Of a stretch of 64,000 nt of DNA, positions 55,658 to 63,959 are shown piece by piece. The stretch is from assembly GCF_000376105.1 (NCBI RefSeq), contig NZ_AQWM01000001.1:124001-188000 (forward strand), read 5' to 3'. Source of the DNA: Asticcacaulis benevestitus DSM 16100 = ATCC BAA-896 (lineage in GTDB: Bacteria > Pseudomonadota > Alphaproteobacteria > Caulobacterales > Caulobacteraceae). A program made the translations under genes and the position numbers. Under the pieces are notes generated by a model that was given only the letters and a program-made list of their open reading frames with translations, did no database searches and was not told the DNA's origin. How positions within the stretch are numbered: the stretch's first letter is position 1; every line of letters begins with the position of its first letter.

Positions 55658-56680
55658 TCAGTGTCTAAATTGGGCGCTCATTTCCTTGACAGTCTGCAAT
55701 TCACGCATACCGAAGGCGGTGGAGGGCTCTATCTGGCTGGCCTCATGCCATTCGTTGAACGACACAATCAGAATCCAGTCCGGATTGGCGGCAATGGCGG
55801 CTTTCCACTGACGACGGAACGGTCCGCCGTCCTCGCGCTTCACGGTGGGGCGCCGGCCGGGGCGGTCCTTTTGCTGGCGGTCGTCGAAACCTGGCAGGAT
55901 GGTGGCGGTGGTCACTTTGGCGCCGGCCTGCGCTTTCACCCAATTCCTGTAAAACGCTGGTCGCCACAGGGCAGGTATCCAGTGGTGATCGGCGGTTTCG
56001 AACTGCATCGAATAGATGTGCAGGCCGTCAAATGCGCTCTTGCGTGTGCTGATTTCCTTCAGCGTGTTGGCGGTGCCGACAAAGCTGATGGCGTTGGGCA
56101 CCTGTTGATCCATCAGGCGGCGCGCTTTTGCCCAGCCATTGAGCCCGATCACCTGCATCAGCCGGTCGAAGAACATGATGACGGGCTTGTCGTCGAGCCT
56201 GAGCAGCGCCGGATGGCGACCATATTGCTTTTGCAGGTAGAGAACATCGTCGGCGACCTTTTCGGCGTTTTCCGCCTGTTCGACATAGGCGCAGACCTTG
56301 AGGCCGTGGGCCTCGGCGGCTTTGAGCAGTAGGGGAAACTGCTGATCAGTGCGATCATTCTGCCCCCACCAGGAGGCGATCAGGCCGGTGATGCCGGCGG
56401 CCTTCATCTGCGCCATCTGACGGTCGATTATCGCCGGATCGAGACTGTCGTAAGGACCACCCACCGGATAGTGTGGCGCATCCTCGATGCGTTCATGCGC
56501 TGGATCGGGGTTGAGCCAATGAATATCTGCGCCGGAACGCGCTCTGGTGCCGTACCAGCCGTAATAGAAGGCCAGCACTTCACGCTGGGCGCGGGTTTGC
56601 GCCAGGGCGCGCCATGGCCAAAGAGCCGTGGCGACAAAGCCGGTCAGCAGGTGACGACGAGACGGTTTAACCAAGGCCAT
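55658..56680 (-). CDS. GH99-like glycoside hydrolase (endo-alpha-mannosidase family), Tat-exported
   Basis: A 340-residue protein with a Tat leader (SRRHLLTGFVAT, cut near ALAQT). Family marks: EVLAFYYGWYG, DSLDPAIIDRQMAQMKAAGI, GLIASWWG, and the carboxyl-terminal catalytic region SFNEWHEASQIEPS. GH99 enzymes hydrolyse alpha-1,2-linked mannosides in mannan or related glycans. It is part of the GPH/GH94 carbohydrate locus. The start ATG at 56680 overlaps the preceding gene by 14 bases. Confidence 0.85.
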   Translation of the reverse strand: MALVKPSRRHLLTGFVATALWPWRALAQTRAQREVLAFYYGWYGTRARSGADIHWLNPDPAHERIEDAPHYPVGGPYDSLDPAIIDRQMAQMKAAGITGLIASWWGQNDRTDQQFPLLLKAAEAHGLKVCAYVEQAENAEKVADDVLYLQKQYGRHPALLRLDDKPVIMFFDRLMQVIGLNGWAKARRLMDQQVPNAISFVGTANTLKEISTRKSAFDGLHIYSMQFETADHHWIPALWRPAFYRNWVKAQAGAKVTTATILPGFDDRQQKDRPGRRPTVKREDGGPFRRQWKAAIAANPDWILIVSFNEWHEASQIEPSTAFGMRELQTVKEMSAQFRH

Positions 56681-57422
56681 GCCCCTGTGTGAGCGTGAAA
56701 ACGATAAAGATGACGGCGGCCAGAACGAGGGCAAGCGGCTTGCGCTCCATGACAGCAACCTTCGCCGGCGGATGTAAGGCGCGTAGCGGAATGATCAGCA
56801 GAGGCAGGCTGGCGACGCCGATCTCCATGATGGTGTCGTGCAGGTTCTGACCCATGCCGCCACGATAGGTCAGGGCCGCGGCCACCGTGGCCAGTGTGGC
56901 GGCGCACCAGGTGATGCGGGCGACGTGGCGCGCGGTCTTTTGCGGCCACAGATTCAGAAGTGCGCGTGAGGTGAGACGTATCGTGAGCAAATACAGCAGC
57001 ACGCCAATAAGGCCGCCGACCAGCCGCCACCACAAAGACGGTTCGCCGATAAAATTGTGTCCGGCGAAATAAAGGTCGCCTTTGGCTGTGGCCATTGCCT
57101 GGACCAGATAGCCCCCCTCCCAGAAATAGCTGAAAGCGGTAATGAGTATGAAAAACAGTCGCCAGGGCGTGGTGGTCACCCGTCGTGACAGGATAAGCGC
57201 CAAGGTGCCCAAGGCTAGATTGGCCAAGGGACCGGCCGGATCAATCCATGGCGAAGGCGTGTCGCAATGGAAAAGCGAAGAGCTTAGTTGTGTAATGCGT
57301 CCACCGAGGGTCAGGCAGGCGCCGCCATGGCCGAGACCTTCGTGCACGAAGGTGACCGTAAGTGCGGCCATCGTGGCGATGGCCGCTATGGTAAGGCCAT
57401 CATTCTTCTCCGGGTTCGTCAT
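56667..57422 (-). CDS. Integral membrane protein with HEGLGH motif (putative M50-like)
   Basis: A 251-residue protein with about six hydrophobic helices. Near the N-terminus, inside the first helix, lies VHEGLGHGG (H27, E28, H32): an H-E-x3-H pattern rather than the standard HExxH of site-2 proteases. A second possible metal site is PAGPLANL (about 62-70), comparable to the M50 NPDG region. Function unknown. It overlaps both neighbours, forming an operon with 57400 and the GH99-like gene. Confidence 0.6.
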   Translation of the reverse strand: MTNPEKNDGLTIAAIATMAALTVTFVHEGLGHGGACLTLGGRITQLSSSLFHCDTPSPWIDPAGPLANLALGTLALILSRRVTTTPWRLFFILITAFSYFWEGGYLVQAMATAKGDLYFAGHNFIGEPSLWWRLVGGLIGVLLYLLTIRLTSRALLNLWPQKTARHVARITWCAATLATVAAALTYRGGMGQNLHDTIMEIGVASLPLLIIPLRALHPPAKVAVMERKPLALVLAAVIFIVFTLTQGHGLG

Positions 57423-57843
57423 GGTTCTGTGCCCCCTTGGCTTGCACCTTCTTACGGATTTCCTTGAGCTTTTGTCCCTGTCGCATGGAGAGCGTGCCGT
57501 TCATTGCGCCCTTGTCTGGATCGGCGAAGGCACGGCCATAGGTTTTGACCCGCTCGCTGACGCCTTCGATAAATTCGTTTTCCCACTCCGAGAGAGCGAC
57601 ACCCTGTTCGGCGGCCTCGCGTCTGGCCTTTTCCAGGGCTCGGATCGTGGCGGCCTGCAGGGCCTTCTTTTGCGCCTTGATCTGATCGAGGGGCGAGGGC
57701 GGTTTGGCGCTAAAGGCAGCCTTCTTCGTCAAACCTGCCTGGGCCTGCATCGGCTTGCGCGTTTGCAGCCCTGCCTTACTTTGCAGCGGCTTTGATCGGG
57801 TCATGCCGGTTTTGGACGGCGTTTTAAAAGCCATCTGCATCAT
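57400..57843 (-). CDS. Basic hypothetical protein
   Basis: A 147-residue protein, lysine-rich at the N-terminus (several K-P/K-A stretches), then helical with ALSEWENEFIEGVSERVKTYG and GTLSMRQGQKLKEIRKKVQ. No family was recognised. The 3' end overlaps the next gene by 23 bases. Several in-frame ATGs (57843, 57840, 57834) are possible starts. Confidence 0.6.
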   Translation of the reverse strand: MMQMAFKTPSKTGMTRSKPLQSKAGLQTRKPMQAQAGLTKKAAFSAKPPSPLDQIKAQKKALQAATIRALEKARREAAEQGVALSEWENEFIEGVSERVKTYGRAFADPDKGAMNGTLSMRQGQKLKEIRKKVQAKGAQNHDEPGEE

Positions 57844-57852
57844 CCGCGCATG

Positions 57853-57891
57853 AAAAAGCCATCCTCATGCGGTTCAGCATGGGGATGGCTT
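57853..57891 (-). terminator. Rho-independent terminator after DUF2312 gene
   Basis: On the minus strand, arms AAGCCATCC and GGATGGCTT with an inner CATGC/GCATG pair, then a T-run. It lies about 75 bases after the DUF2312 stop. Confidence 0.75.
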
Positions 57892-57931
57892 GATACGTCG
57901 TCAACTGGCTTTGTTTGCGCCTCAGGTGTAT

Positions 57932-57956
57932 CCAAAAAGTGGCGACCACTTTTTGG
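57932..57956. repeat. Perfect palindromic repeat
   Basis: Arms CCAAAAAGTGG and CCACTTTTTGG around a three-base loop CGA. This type of palindrome recurs in alphaproteobacterial intergenic DNA and is probably a repeat or terminator element. Confidence 0.65.
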
Positions 57957-57966
57957 CATGAGGCTT

Positions 57967-58245
57967 TTAGCGGTCGCCGATCGCGGTCAGGTACAGATCG
58001 AGGATGGTTTCTTCCTCATCTCGCTTGACCTTGTCCTTCTTGCGCAGGGAAACGACCTTGCGCAGGATCTTGACGTCGAAGCCTTCGCCCTTGGCTTCGT
58101 CATAGACTTCCTTGATGTCGCCCATGATGCCGGCCTTGTCTTCTTCAAGGCGCTCGATACGCTCTATGATGGTACGCAGGCGGGTCTGAGCGGCGCCGGA
58201 AATGACGTCGTCGGCGGAAAAGGAGAGGGGGGCGTCATCGGCCAT
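57967..58245 (-). CDS. DUF2312 (UPF0335) family protein
   Basis: A 92-residue protein. The core [20 protein letters not shown], then [20 protein letters not shown] and [12 protein letters not shown] are characteristic. It is an alphaproteobacterial family of unknown function with a coiled-coil region. It is followed by a terminator. Confidence 0.92.
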   Translation of the reverse strand: MADDAPLSFSADDVISGAAQTRLRTIIERIERLEEDKAGIMGDIKEVYDEAKGEGFDVKILRKVVSLRKKDKVKRDEEETILDLYLTAIGDR

Positions 58246-58372
58246 GGGGGATATCCTGTGAAACTGTTGGCTTAACCATAGCGCTTGCGAATCAGCTTCT
58301 CAACGTCTGCCTTGAGGATAAGTCGGCCTAGGCTGTGGATTAAAGTGACACGCAAGGCTCCGTCCGAACACG

Positions 58373-58404
58373 AAAAAACGCTTAAAGCATAAGCCTTAAG
58401 CGTT
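58373..58404 (-). terminator. Rho-independent terminator after rpmJ
   Basis: Arms AACGCTTAA and TTAAGCGTT with a short loop; on the minus strand a T-run follows (58378-58373). Confidence 0.8.
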
Positions 58405-58449
58405 GTTCGATGTGTCATGTCAAAGCCACGATAGTGGCCTCAAACAAGC

Positions 58450-58575
58450 TTAGCCTTGCTTCGCCTTGAAGCGCGGATCGGTCTTGTTGATGACATAGAC
58501 GACGCCCTTGCGACGCACGATCTTACAATCGCGGTGACGACCCTTGAGCGACTTGAGCGAGCTGCGGACTTTCAT
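58450..58575 (-). CDS. rpmJ: 50S ribosomal protein L36
   Basis: A 41-residue basic protein, [20 protein letters not shown] then [20 protein letters not shown] and G. This is the complete zinc-poor (C-minus) type of L36, found in alphaproteobacteria. ATG 58575, terminator downstream. Confidence 0.95.
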   Translation of the reverse strand: MKVRSSLKSLKGRHRDCKIVRRKGVVYVINKTDPRFKAKQG

Positions 58576-58838
58576 TGGTTTTCACCTGATCTTTAAAATG
58601 ACGGTTAAAGCGAACACAGGGCAACCAGAACCGGACGCACGCATGGGTCAACTTCGTTAGAGGGCGGGTATCTAGGGGAGAGGCAGAATATTGTCAATGA
58701 CGATTTGGCCGGTTTGCGGCCGATTGCGGCATTTTCTCGTTTTACACAGGTGATTGACGGGAAAGTGAGGCCTTTAAGGGCTTGGAAAGACGAACGCAAT
58801 GAGGTTTAGTCCATCTATAGTCTACAAAGGTGCCTACC

Positions 58839-60164
58839 ATGCGGTTACGTTATGCCAGTCTGTTCGTTGTCTTGAGCGCCTGCACCACGGCGGTGCCGCA
58901 GCCGGAAAATGTAACGCAAACGCCCGTGCCGCCGGCAGCGTCCTCGGCCGCGTCTTCGGCCAGTGAAGCCGTAATTCCCGCCAGCCCGGCCACGGCGCCC
59001 CTGCCGGCCAACGCCACGTTCGATGACTGGAAGCAGAGCTTTATTGCCAAGGCGACCGCCAAAGGCTTCGATCCCTTGTTCGTGGCGCAGGTTCTGAGCA
59101 ATGTGACTCCGCAGGCCAGTGTCACCTCATCCGATTCGCAGCAGCCGGAGTTTTCCAAGCCGGCCAGTTCCTACATGCGCGCCTCGGTCTCGGCTTCTCG
59201 GGCTCAGGCGGCGCGCGCCAGGCTCGACGCCAACGCCAACGTCGGCGAAATCGTCAGCGCCTATGGCGTACCGTCGGAACTGATCGGCGGCATCTGGACC
59301 ATGGAAAGCGATCTGGGCCGCGTGCAGGGCAAGATAGATGTGGTGTCGGCCCTGGCGACCCTGGCCTATAATGGCCGCCGTCGTGACTGGGCCGAAAGCG
59401 AACTGATCGCCTGCCTGACCATCCTGCGCGATTCCGGCATCAGCCGCGACACCTTGAAAGGCTCGTGGGCCGGCGCTATGGGGCAGACGCAGTTCCTGCC
59501 CGACAATTACCTGCGCCTTGGCGTCGACGGCGATCATGACGGCAAGGTCGATATCTGGAATTCCGATTCCGACGCGCTGGCCTCATCGGCGAACCTGCTC
59601 GCCAAGGCGGGCTGGATGCCGGGACAGGAGTGGGCCGTCGAGATCATGCTGCCGGTGGGCTTTGACTATTACCTCGCCGAAACCGCCAGCAAGACGCCGC
59701 TGGAATGGGCGGCGCTCGGCGTCAAGCGCGCCGATGGCGGTTACTGGAAACCTGCCGAAACCGGCGAACAGGCCAAGATCCTGCTGCCTTCGGGCGCGAA
59801 GGGCCCGGCCTTCCTCGCCTTACCCAATCATTATGTCATCCGCAAATACAACAACTCGACCTCCTACGCTTTGGCGGTGGGGCTGATCGCCGACAGCATC
59901 GCCGGTCGTCCGCCGCTAGTGACACCGTGGCCGGTTGAGCCGCCACTTAGCCTTGATCAACGCCTCAAGACGCAAGCCGCGTTGAAAGCGGCGGGCTTTG
60001 ATCCGGGCACGATCGACGGCGTGATCGGTGTCGGCACCCGTCAGGCTATTCGTGACTGGCAGCGCGCCAACCAACTGACGGCGGATGGTTATCTGAGCTT
60101 TGATCTCGCCAACCAGTTCGTCGTGTCGCAAGGCGGCACGCCGGCGGAGCGTCCGGCGACATAA
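58839..60164 (+). CDS. Lytic murein transglycosylase (MltB-like) lipoprotein with peptidoglycan-binding domain
   Basis: A 441-residue protein with a lipobox LSAC (C15) after a short signal. The MltB/SLT catalytic domain runs about 70-360 with catalytic Glu in GIWTMESDLGRVQG, and GAMGQTQFLPDNYL and VDGDHDGKVDIW motifs. A PGB_1 domain follows (about 370-435: TQAALKAAGFDPGTIDGVIG). Probably outer-membrane anchored, cleaving peptidoglycan to 1,6-anhydro products. Start ATG with AAAGG. Confidence 0.93.
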   Translation: MRLRYASLFVVLSACTTAVPQPENVTQTPVPPAASSAASSASEAVIPASPATAPLPANATFDDWKQSFIAKATAKGFDPLFVAQVLSNVTPQASVTSSDSQQPEFSKPASSYMRASVSASRAQAARARLDANANVGEIVSAYGVPSELIGGIWTMESDLGRVQGKIDVVSALATLAYNGRRRDWAESELIACLTILRDSGISRDTLKGSWAGAMGQTQFLPDNYLRLGVDGDHDGKVDIWNSDSDALASSANLLAKAGWMPGQEWAVEIMLPVGFDYYLAETASKTPLEWAALGVKRADGGYWKPAETGEQAKILLPSGAKGPAFLALPNHYVIRKYNNSTSYALAVGLIADSIAGRPPLVTPWPVEPPLSLDQRLKTQAALKAAGFDPGTIDGVIGVGTRQAIRDWQRANQLTADGYLSFDLANQFVVSQGGTPAERPAT

Positions 60165-60294
60165 CTGCGCGTAAAACATGCCTTTCTCTGCAAAAAGGTA
60201 AAAAAGAAGGGTTAATGCCGTCGGTTCGAAACTCGTAATTAATCATTAACGCCGAAGGTAGCCTCAGAAGTTTGAGTCGCTGGGTGTGGTCTAA

Positions 60295-61167
60295 ATGTTT
60301 CAAATCATCGGTATTGTCTGTCTGTTCGCCATGGTGTTCGGCAGCTACATCATTTCCGGCGGCAATATGGCGCCGATCCTGCACGCCCTGCCGCACGAAA
60401 TGATGGCCATTGGCGGCGCTGCCGTCGGCGCCACGCTGATCTCCAACAGCCTGACCACGCTCAAGGGCATGGGGAGCGGCATGGGCAAGGTGTTCGGCGG
60501 GCCGAAGTGGAAGGCCAGCGACTACCGCGACCTTCTGTCGCTTCTTTTTCTGTTGACCAAGACCATGAAGTCAAAAGGGGTCATCGCGCTCGAAAGCCAC
60601 ATCGAAAAGCCGCACGATTCGACGATTTTCAACCGTTTCCCCAAGATCGTGAAAGATCACTTCGCCACCGACTTCATCTGCGATACCCTGCGCATGATGA
60701 CCATGAACCTCGAAGATCCGCACCAGGTCGAGGATGCCATGGAAAAACAACTGGAAAAGCACCACCATGAGGCCCTGCATCCGGCGCACGCCATGGCCGG
60801 CCTGTCCGACGCCTTGCCGGCATTGGGTATCGTGGCCGCCGTTCTGGGCGTCGTGAAAACCATGGGGTCGATTACCGAACCGCCGGAAATTCTGGGTGAA
60901 ATGATCGGCGGCGCGCTCGTCGGTACCTTCCTCGGTATTTTGCTATCCTATGGTCTGGTCGGGCCTTTCGCGGCGCGGATGAGCGGTGTCATCGAAGAAG
61001 ACGCCGCCTTCTACAAAATTATTCAGGCCGTTCTTATCGCCCACCTCCATGGCAACGCGGCTCAGATCTCGGTCGAAATCGGCCGGGGCAATATTCCCTC
61101 GACCATGCAGCCGAGCTTCCTGGAGATGGAAGAGGCGCTCAACAACATTCCGGCCGAAGCGGCCTGA
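60295..61167 (+). CDS. motA: Flagellar motor stator protein MotA
   Basis: A 290-residue protein with four membrane helices, a large cytoplasmic loop (about 60-160) and the conserved VLGVVKTMGSITEPPEILG segment. The prolines in helix 3-4 that couple proton flow are there. It pairs with MotB to make the stator; no motB is next to it. The upstream sequence has TTAATCATTAAC (60241-60252), resembling CtrA half sites. Confidence 0.95.
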   Translation: MFQIIGIVCLFAMVFGSYIISGGNMAPILHALPHEMMAIGGAAVGATLISNSLTTLKGMGSGMGKVFGGPKWKASDYRDLLSLLFLLTKTMKSKGVIALESHIEKPHDSTIFNRFPKIVKDHFATDFICDTLRMMTMNLEDPHQVEDAMEKQLEKHHHEALHPAHAMAGLSDALPALGIVAAVLGVVKTMGSITEPPEILGEMIGGALVGTFLGILLSYGLVGPFAARMSGVIEEDAAFYKIIQAVLIAHLHGNAAQISVEIGRGNIPSTMQPSFLEMEEALNNIPAEAA

Positions 61168-61504
61168 TAACAGACTTGATTCGCAAAAGCGGCCGGCATT
61201 AACCACGCCGGCTGCTTTTTTGCATATTAAAAGACGATACGGGCATGTCTCATGCCGTTGGAGATACGTGGATTTCTATCGTGCCGATCACGATTTTTTG
61301 GCCACTTCCCCGTTAACCATCGTTAAAATGGCCGTTTTGCGCAGGAAATACCTCCTTTTAGATGAATTTGGCCGTTTTAGTCACCGAAGCGATCACAGTT
61401 TTGTGAAATAAGGTCTTGCGGGACTCGCGCAAAATCGGTATGAAAAGGCTCGGGCCTAGGTATCAGTTCCTGGCGCTCTAATGTTAGATATAGGATCTGA
61501 TACT
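61168..61504. promoter_or_regulatory. Intergenic region motA to lipoprotein 1
   Basis: 337 bases. It begins with a hairpin GCGGCCGGC/GCCGGCTGC plus T-run (61189-61221), the motA terminator. TTAACCATCGTTAA (61313-61326) has a perfect CtrA half-site octamer TTAACCAT and a second TTAA six bases from the first. It likely holds the promoter of the small lipoprotein gene. Confidence 0.5.
61189..61221 (+). terminator. Rho-independent terminator after motA
   Basis: Arms GCGGCCGGC and GCCGGCTGC (one mismatched pair) around a nine-base loop, followed by six Ts; 21 bases beyond the motA stop. Confidence 0.8.
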
Positions 61505-61738
61505 ATGACCTCCAAGATCATCCGTACCGCTCTGGTCGCTGCTGTCGCTGTCGCAGCTCTGTCGGTTGCCGCTTGCCAAAAGCCAGCCGCCACTGAAGAA
61601 GGTGCTACCTCGGAAATGGCGCCTGCCGAAGCCACCACGGAATCGGCTGCTGATTCGGCTGCTGCCGTTGACGCCGCTGTCGCCGCTTCGCCTGCCGCTG
61701 CCGAAGCTTCGGTGGCTGCTCCGGCTGCTGCTCACTAA
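61505..61738 (+). CDS. Small Ala/Ser-rich lipoprotein, copy 1
   Basis: A 77-residue protein. The signal MTSKIIRTALVAAVAVAALS ends in lipobox VAAC (C24), followed by a mature part of nearly only A, S, E, P, T and V. It resembles entericidin-type small lipoproteins. ATG 61505 is chosen for the signal. The next gene shares the leader, so they are tandem duplicates. Confidence 0.75.
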   Translation: MTSKIIRTALVAAVAVAALSVAACQKPAATEEGATSEMAPAEATTESAADSAAAVDAAVAASPAAAEASVAAPAAAH

Positions 61739-61830
61739 TCACGAAATTTGACGGGGGCGGTTTTACCGCCTCGGTCAATAGGTTCAGGAATGGTCCTGCG
61801 CCTTAAAACTTAATCAAAAGGAATAGATCC

Positions 61831-62016
61831 ATGACCTCCAAGATCGTCCGTATCGCTCTGATCGCTGCCGTTGCCACCGCCGCTCTGTCGGTTGCCGCTT
61901 GCACCCCGAAGGCCACGACTGATGAAGCTGCTGCTTCGTCGGAAGTCGCTTCGGAAGCCGTCGTTGAGTCGGCTGCTGCTTCGGAAGTTGCTTCGGAAGC
62001 TGCTTCGTCGATGTAA
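61831..62016 (+). CDS. Small Ala/Ser-rich lipoprotein, copy 2
   Basis: A 61-residue paralogue of copy 1, with near-identical leader MTSKIVRIALIAAVATAALS and lipobox VAAC. The mature part is an acidic, repetitive SEVASEA-type tract. It is followed by a terminator. Confidence 0.75.
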   Translation: MTSKIVRIALIAAVATAALSVAACTPKATTDEAAASSEVASEAVVESAAASEVASEAASSM

Positions 62017-62044
62017 TGATTTGCCTTCGGGCATTGATTTGAAG

Positions 62045-62077
62045 AGAGGGTTGTCGCAAGACGGCCCTCTTTTTTTA
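62045..62077 (+). terminator. Rho-independent terminator after lipoprotein 2
   Basis: Arms AGAGGG and CCCTCT around a 14-base loop, then seven Ts. Confidence 0.75.
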
Positions 62078-62091
62078 TTTGCGTGAGACCG

Positions 62092-63879
62092 ATGTCCACT
62101 AATGATCCCGAGCTTTATTTCGCCGAGGATGGCGCGCCGCGTTCCGGACTGTTCGGTGATATCTATTATTCCCTGCAAGACGGCCTGAGTGAATCGCGCG
62201 CCGTTTTCCTGGGCGGTTGCCATATGCCCGATGTCTGGCAAGGCAAAAGCGACTTCTCACTGCTGGAACTTGGCTTTGGCACCGGTCTCAACATCGCTGC
62301 GGTGATGCAGCTCTGGGCGCAGACACGCGCGCCGGGTGCGCATCTGCATATCTTCTCGGTCGAAGGCTTCCTGATGAGCGCCGAGGATGCCGGCAAGGCG
62401 CTGGCGAACTGGCCGGAACTGGGGGATTTCACGCAAGGCTTATTGGCGCAATGGCCGAAACAACGGCGCGGTTTTCATTATATGGATTTCCCGCAGTGGG
62501 GCGTCAGCCTGACGCTTGGCCTGATGGAGGTTCGCGACGCTCTGATGCAATGGCAAGGCGGCGCCGATGCGGCTTTTCTCGATGGCTTCTCGCCGGCGCT
62601 CAATCCCGGCATGTGGGGCGAAGATGTGCTGGCTTTGATCGCCACGAAAGTGCGGCCGGGCGCGCGGCTGGCCACTTTTACCGTGGCGGGCTTTGTCAGG
62701 CGCGGCTTGCAGGCGGCCGGCTTCGAGATTGAGAAGCATCCGGGCTTCGGACGCAAGCGCGAACGTCTGGAGGCGGTTTTCGCGGGGGAGGTGGTCACGA
62801 GGCCTGAGCGCCCGCGTAAACTGGCGATTATCGGCGCAGGCATTGCTGGTTGTGCACTGGTGCATCAGGCGCGTGGACTGGGGCTGCAGATTGATTTTTA
62901 TGACAGCGATGGAGTCGGCGCCGGGGCTTCGGGCAATACGGCGGCTTTGGTGACACCGCGCCTGGATGCCGGCGATAACGAGATCTCCGCCCTGTTCGCC
63001 GATGCCTTTGCCTATGCCGGTCAGCTTTACCGCCGCCTGTGCCCTGAGGCGATCATTGGCGAAGGCGTCCTGCAATGCGAAGCCACGCCACGCGATGCTT
63101 CACGCTTTGAACGTATTGCCGGGCAGGCGGCTTTCGCGCCGGAAGATATCGAGCTGTTTGACGCGGGGGAGGCGGCTGATGTGCCGCAGGCGAAGGGACT
63201 GACCCTCAACACCGCCCTTTGGCTGCGACCACAGCCGGTGCTGGAGGCCTTGCTGGGAGGCGAGGCGACCATCATCGCAAAGATTACGGGATTTCAGGCA
63301 AGGCCTGAAGGCGGCTACAGCCTGGTAAGCGACGAAGGCGCTAACCTCGGCCCTTATGATGCGGTCATCTTTGCCTGTGGCGAAGGTGTTTTCGATATGG
63401 ACTATGCCGCGCGTTACGATCTCAAGCCCGTGCGGGGACAGGTGGAGTGCGTCGCCGATATTGCGCCGCTGGAAAGCGCGCTGAGCTGGGGCGGTTACGC
63501 CATACCGCTCGACGGCGGCTTTCTCTTTGGTGCGACGCACGAACGCGACGATCGCGGCACAGAGGTGCGCGAAGCCGACCGCGCCCGCAATCTTGATAGC
63601 CTCGCCAAGGCCATGCCAGAGCGGGGCGCGAGAATCGCGTCTGGCCCGTTTCAATCGCGCGCTTCCATCCGCGTGATGACGCGCGATTACCTGCCGGTAG
63701 TGGGAACGGTTGGCGAGGGCGTGTATGTGATGACCGGACTGGCGGCGCGCGGTTTCTGTCTCGCACCCTTGCTGGCCAAGGCTTTGCTGGCCGGGATTAT
63801 CGATGTGCCATCCGTATTGCCCGTGGTCGCGGAAAGTTTACTCAGTCCGCAACGGCTGGAGCGTGTATCGAGCGTATAA
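62092..63879 (+). CDS. mnmC: Bifunctional tRNA (mnm5s2U34)-methyltransferase/FAD-dependent cmnm5s2U34 oxidoreductase MnmC
   Basis: A 595-residue two-domain enzyme. The N-terminal MnmD methyltransferase (about 1-235) has the SAM motif LLELGFGTGLN and catalytic DGFSPALNP. The C-terminal DAO-type FAD domain starts at KLAIIGAGIAGCALVHQA (about 243) and ends TGLAARGFCLAPLLAKAL. It modifies wobble uridine 34 in tRNAs. ATG 62092 with GTGAGA; an earlier GTG (62083) is possible. Confidence 0.93.
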   Translation: MSTNDPELYFAEDGAPRSGLFGDIYYSLQDGLSESRAVFLGGCHMPDVWQGKSDFSLLELGFGTGLNIAAVMQLWAQTRAPGAHLHIFSVEGFLMSAEDAGKALANWPELGDFTQGLLAQWPKQRRGFHYMDFPQWGVSLTLGLMEVRDALMQWQGGADAAFLDGFSPALNPGMWGEDVLALIATKVRPGARLATFTVAGFVRRGLQAAGFEIEKHPGFGRKRERLEAVFAGEVVTRPERPRKLAIIGAGIAGCALVHQARGLGLQIDFYDSDGVGAGASGNTAALVTPRLDAGDNEISALFADAFAYAGQLYRRLCPEAIIGEGVLQCEATPRDASRFERIAGQAAFAPEDIELFDAGEAADVPQAKGLTLNTALWLRPQPVLEALLGGEATIIAKITGFQARPEGGYSLVSDEGANLGPYDAVIFACGEGVFDMDYAARYDLKPVRGQVECVADIAPLESALSWGGYAIPLDGGFLFGATHERDDRGTEVREADRARNLDSLAKAMPERGARIASGPFQSRASIRVMTRDYLPVVGTVGEGVYVMTGLAARGFCLAPLLAKALLAGIIDVPSVLPVVAESLLSPQRLERVSSV

Positions 63880-63959
63880 GTCACAGCCACGATCTGACAA
63901 ATGCGTTCATCGGCCGTTCAGATTGCGGCGCGTACTTCTGTAAGTCTTGAGGTGCTGTC

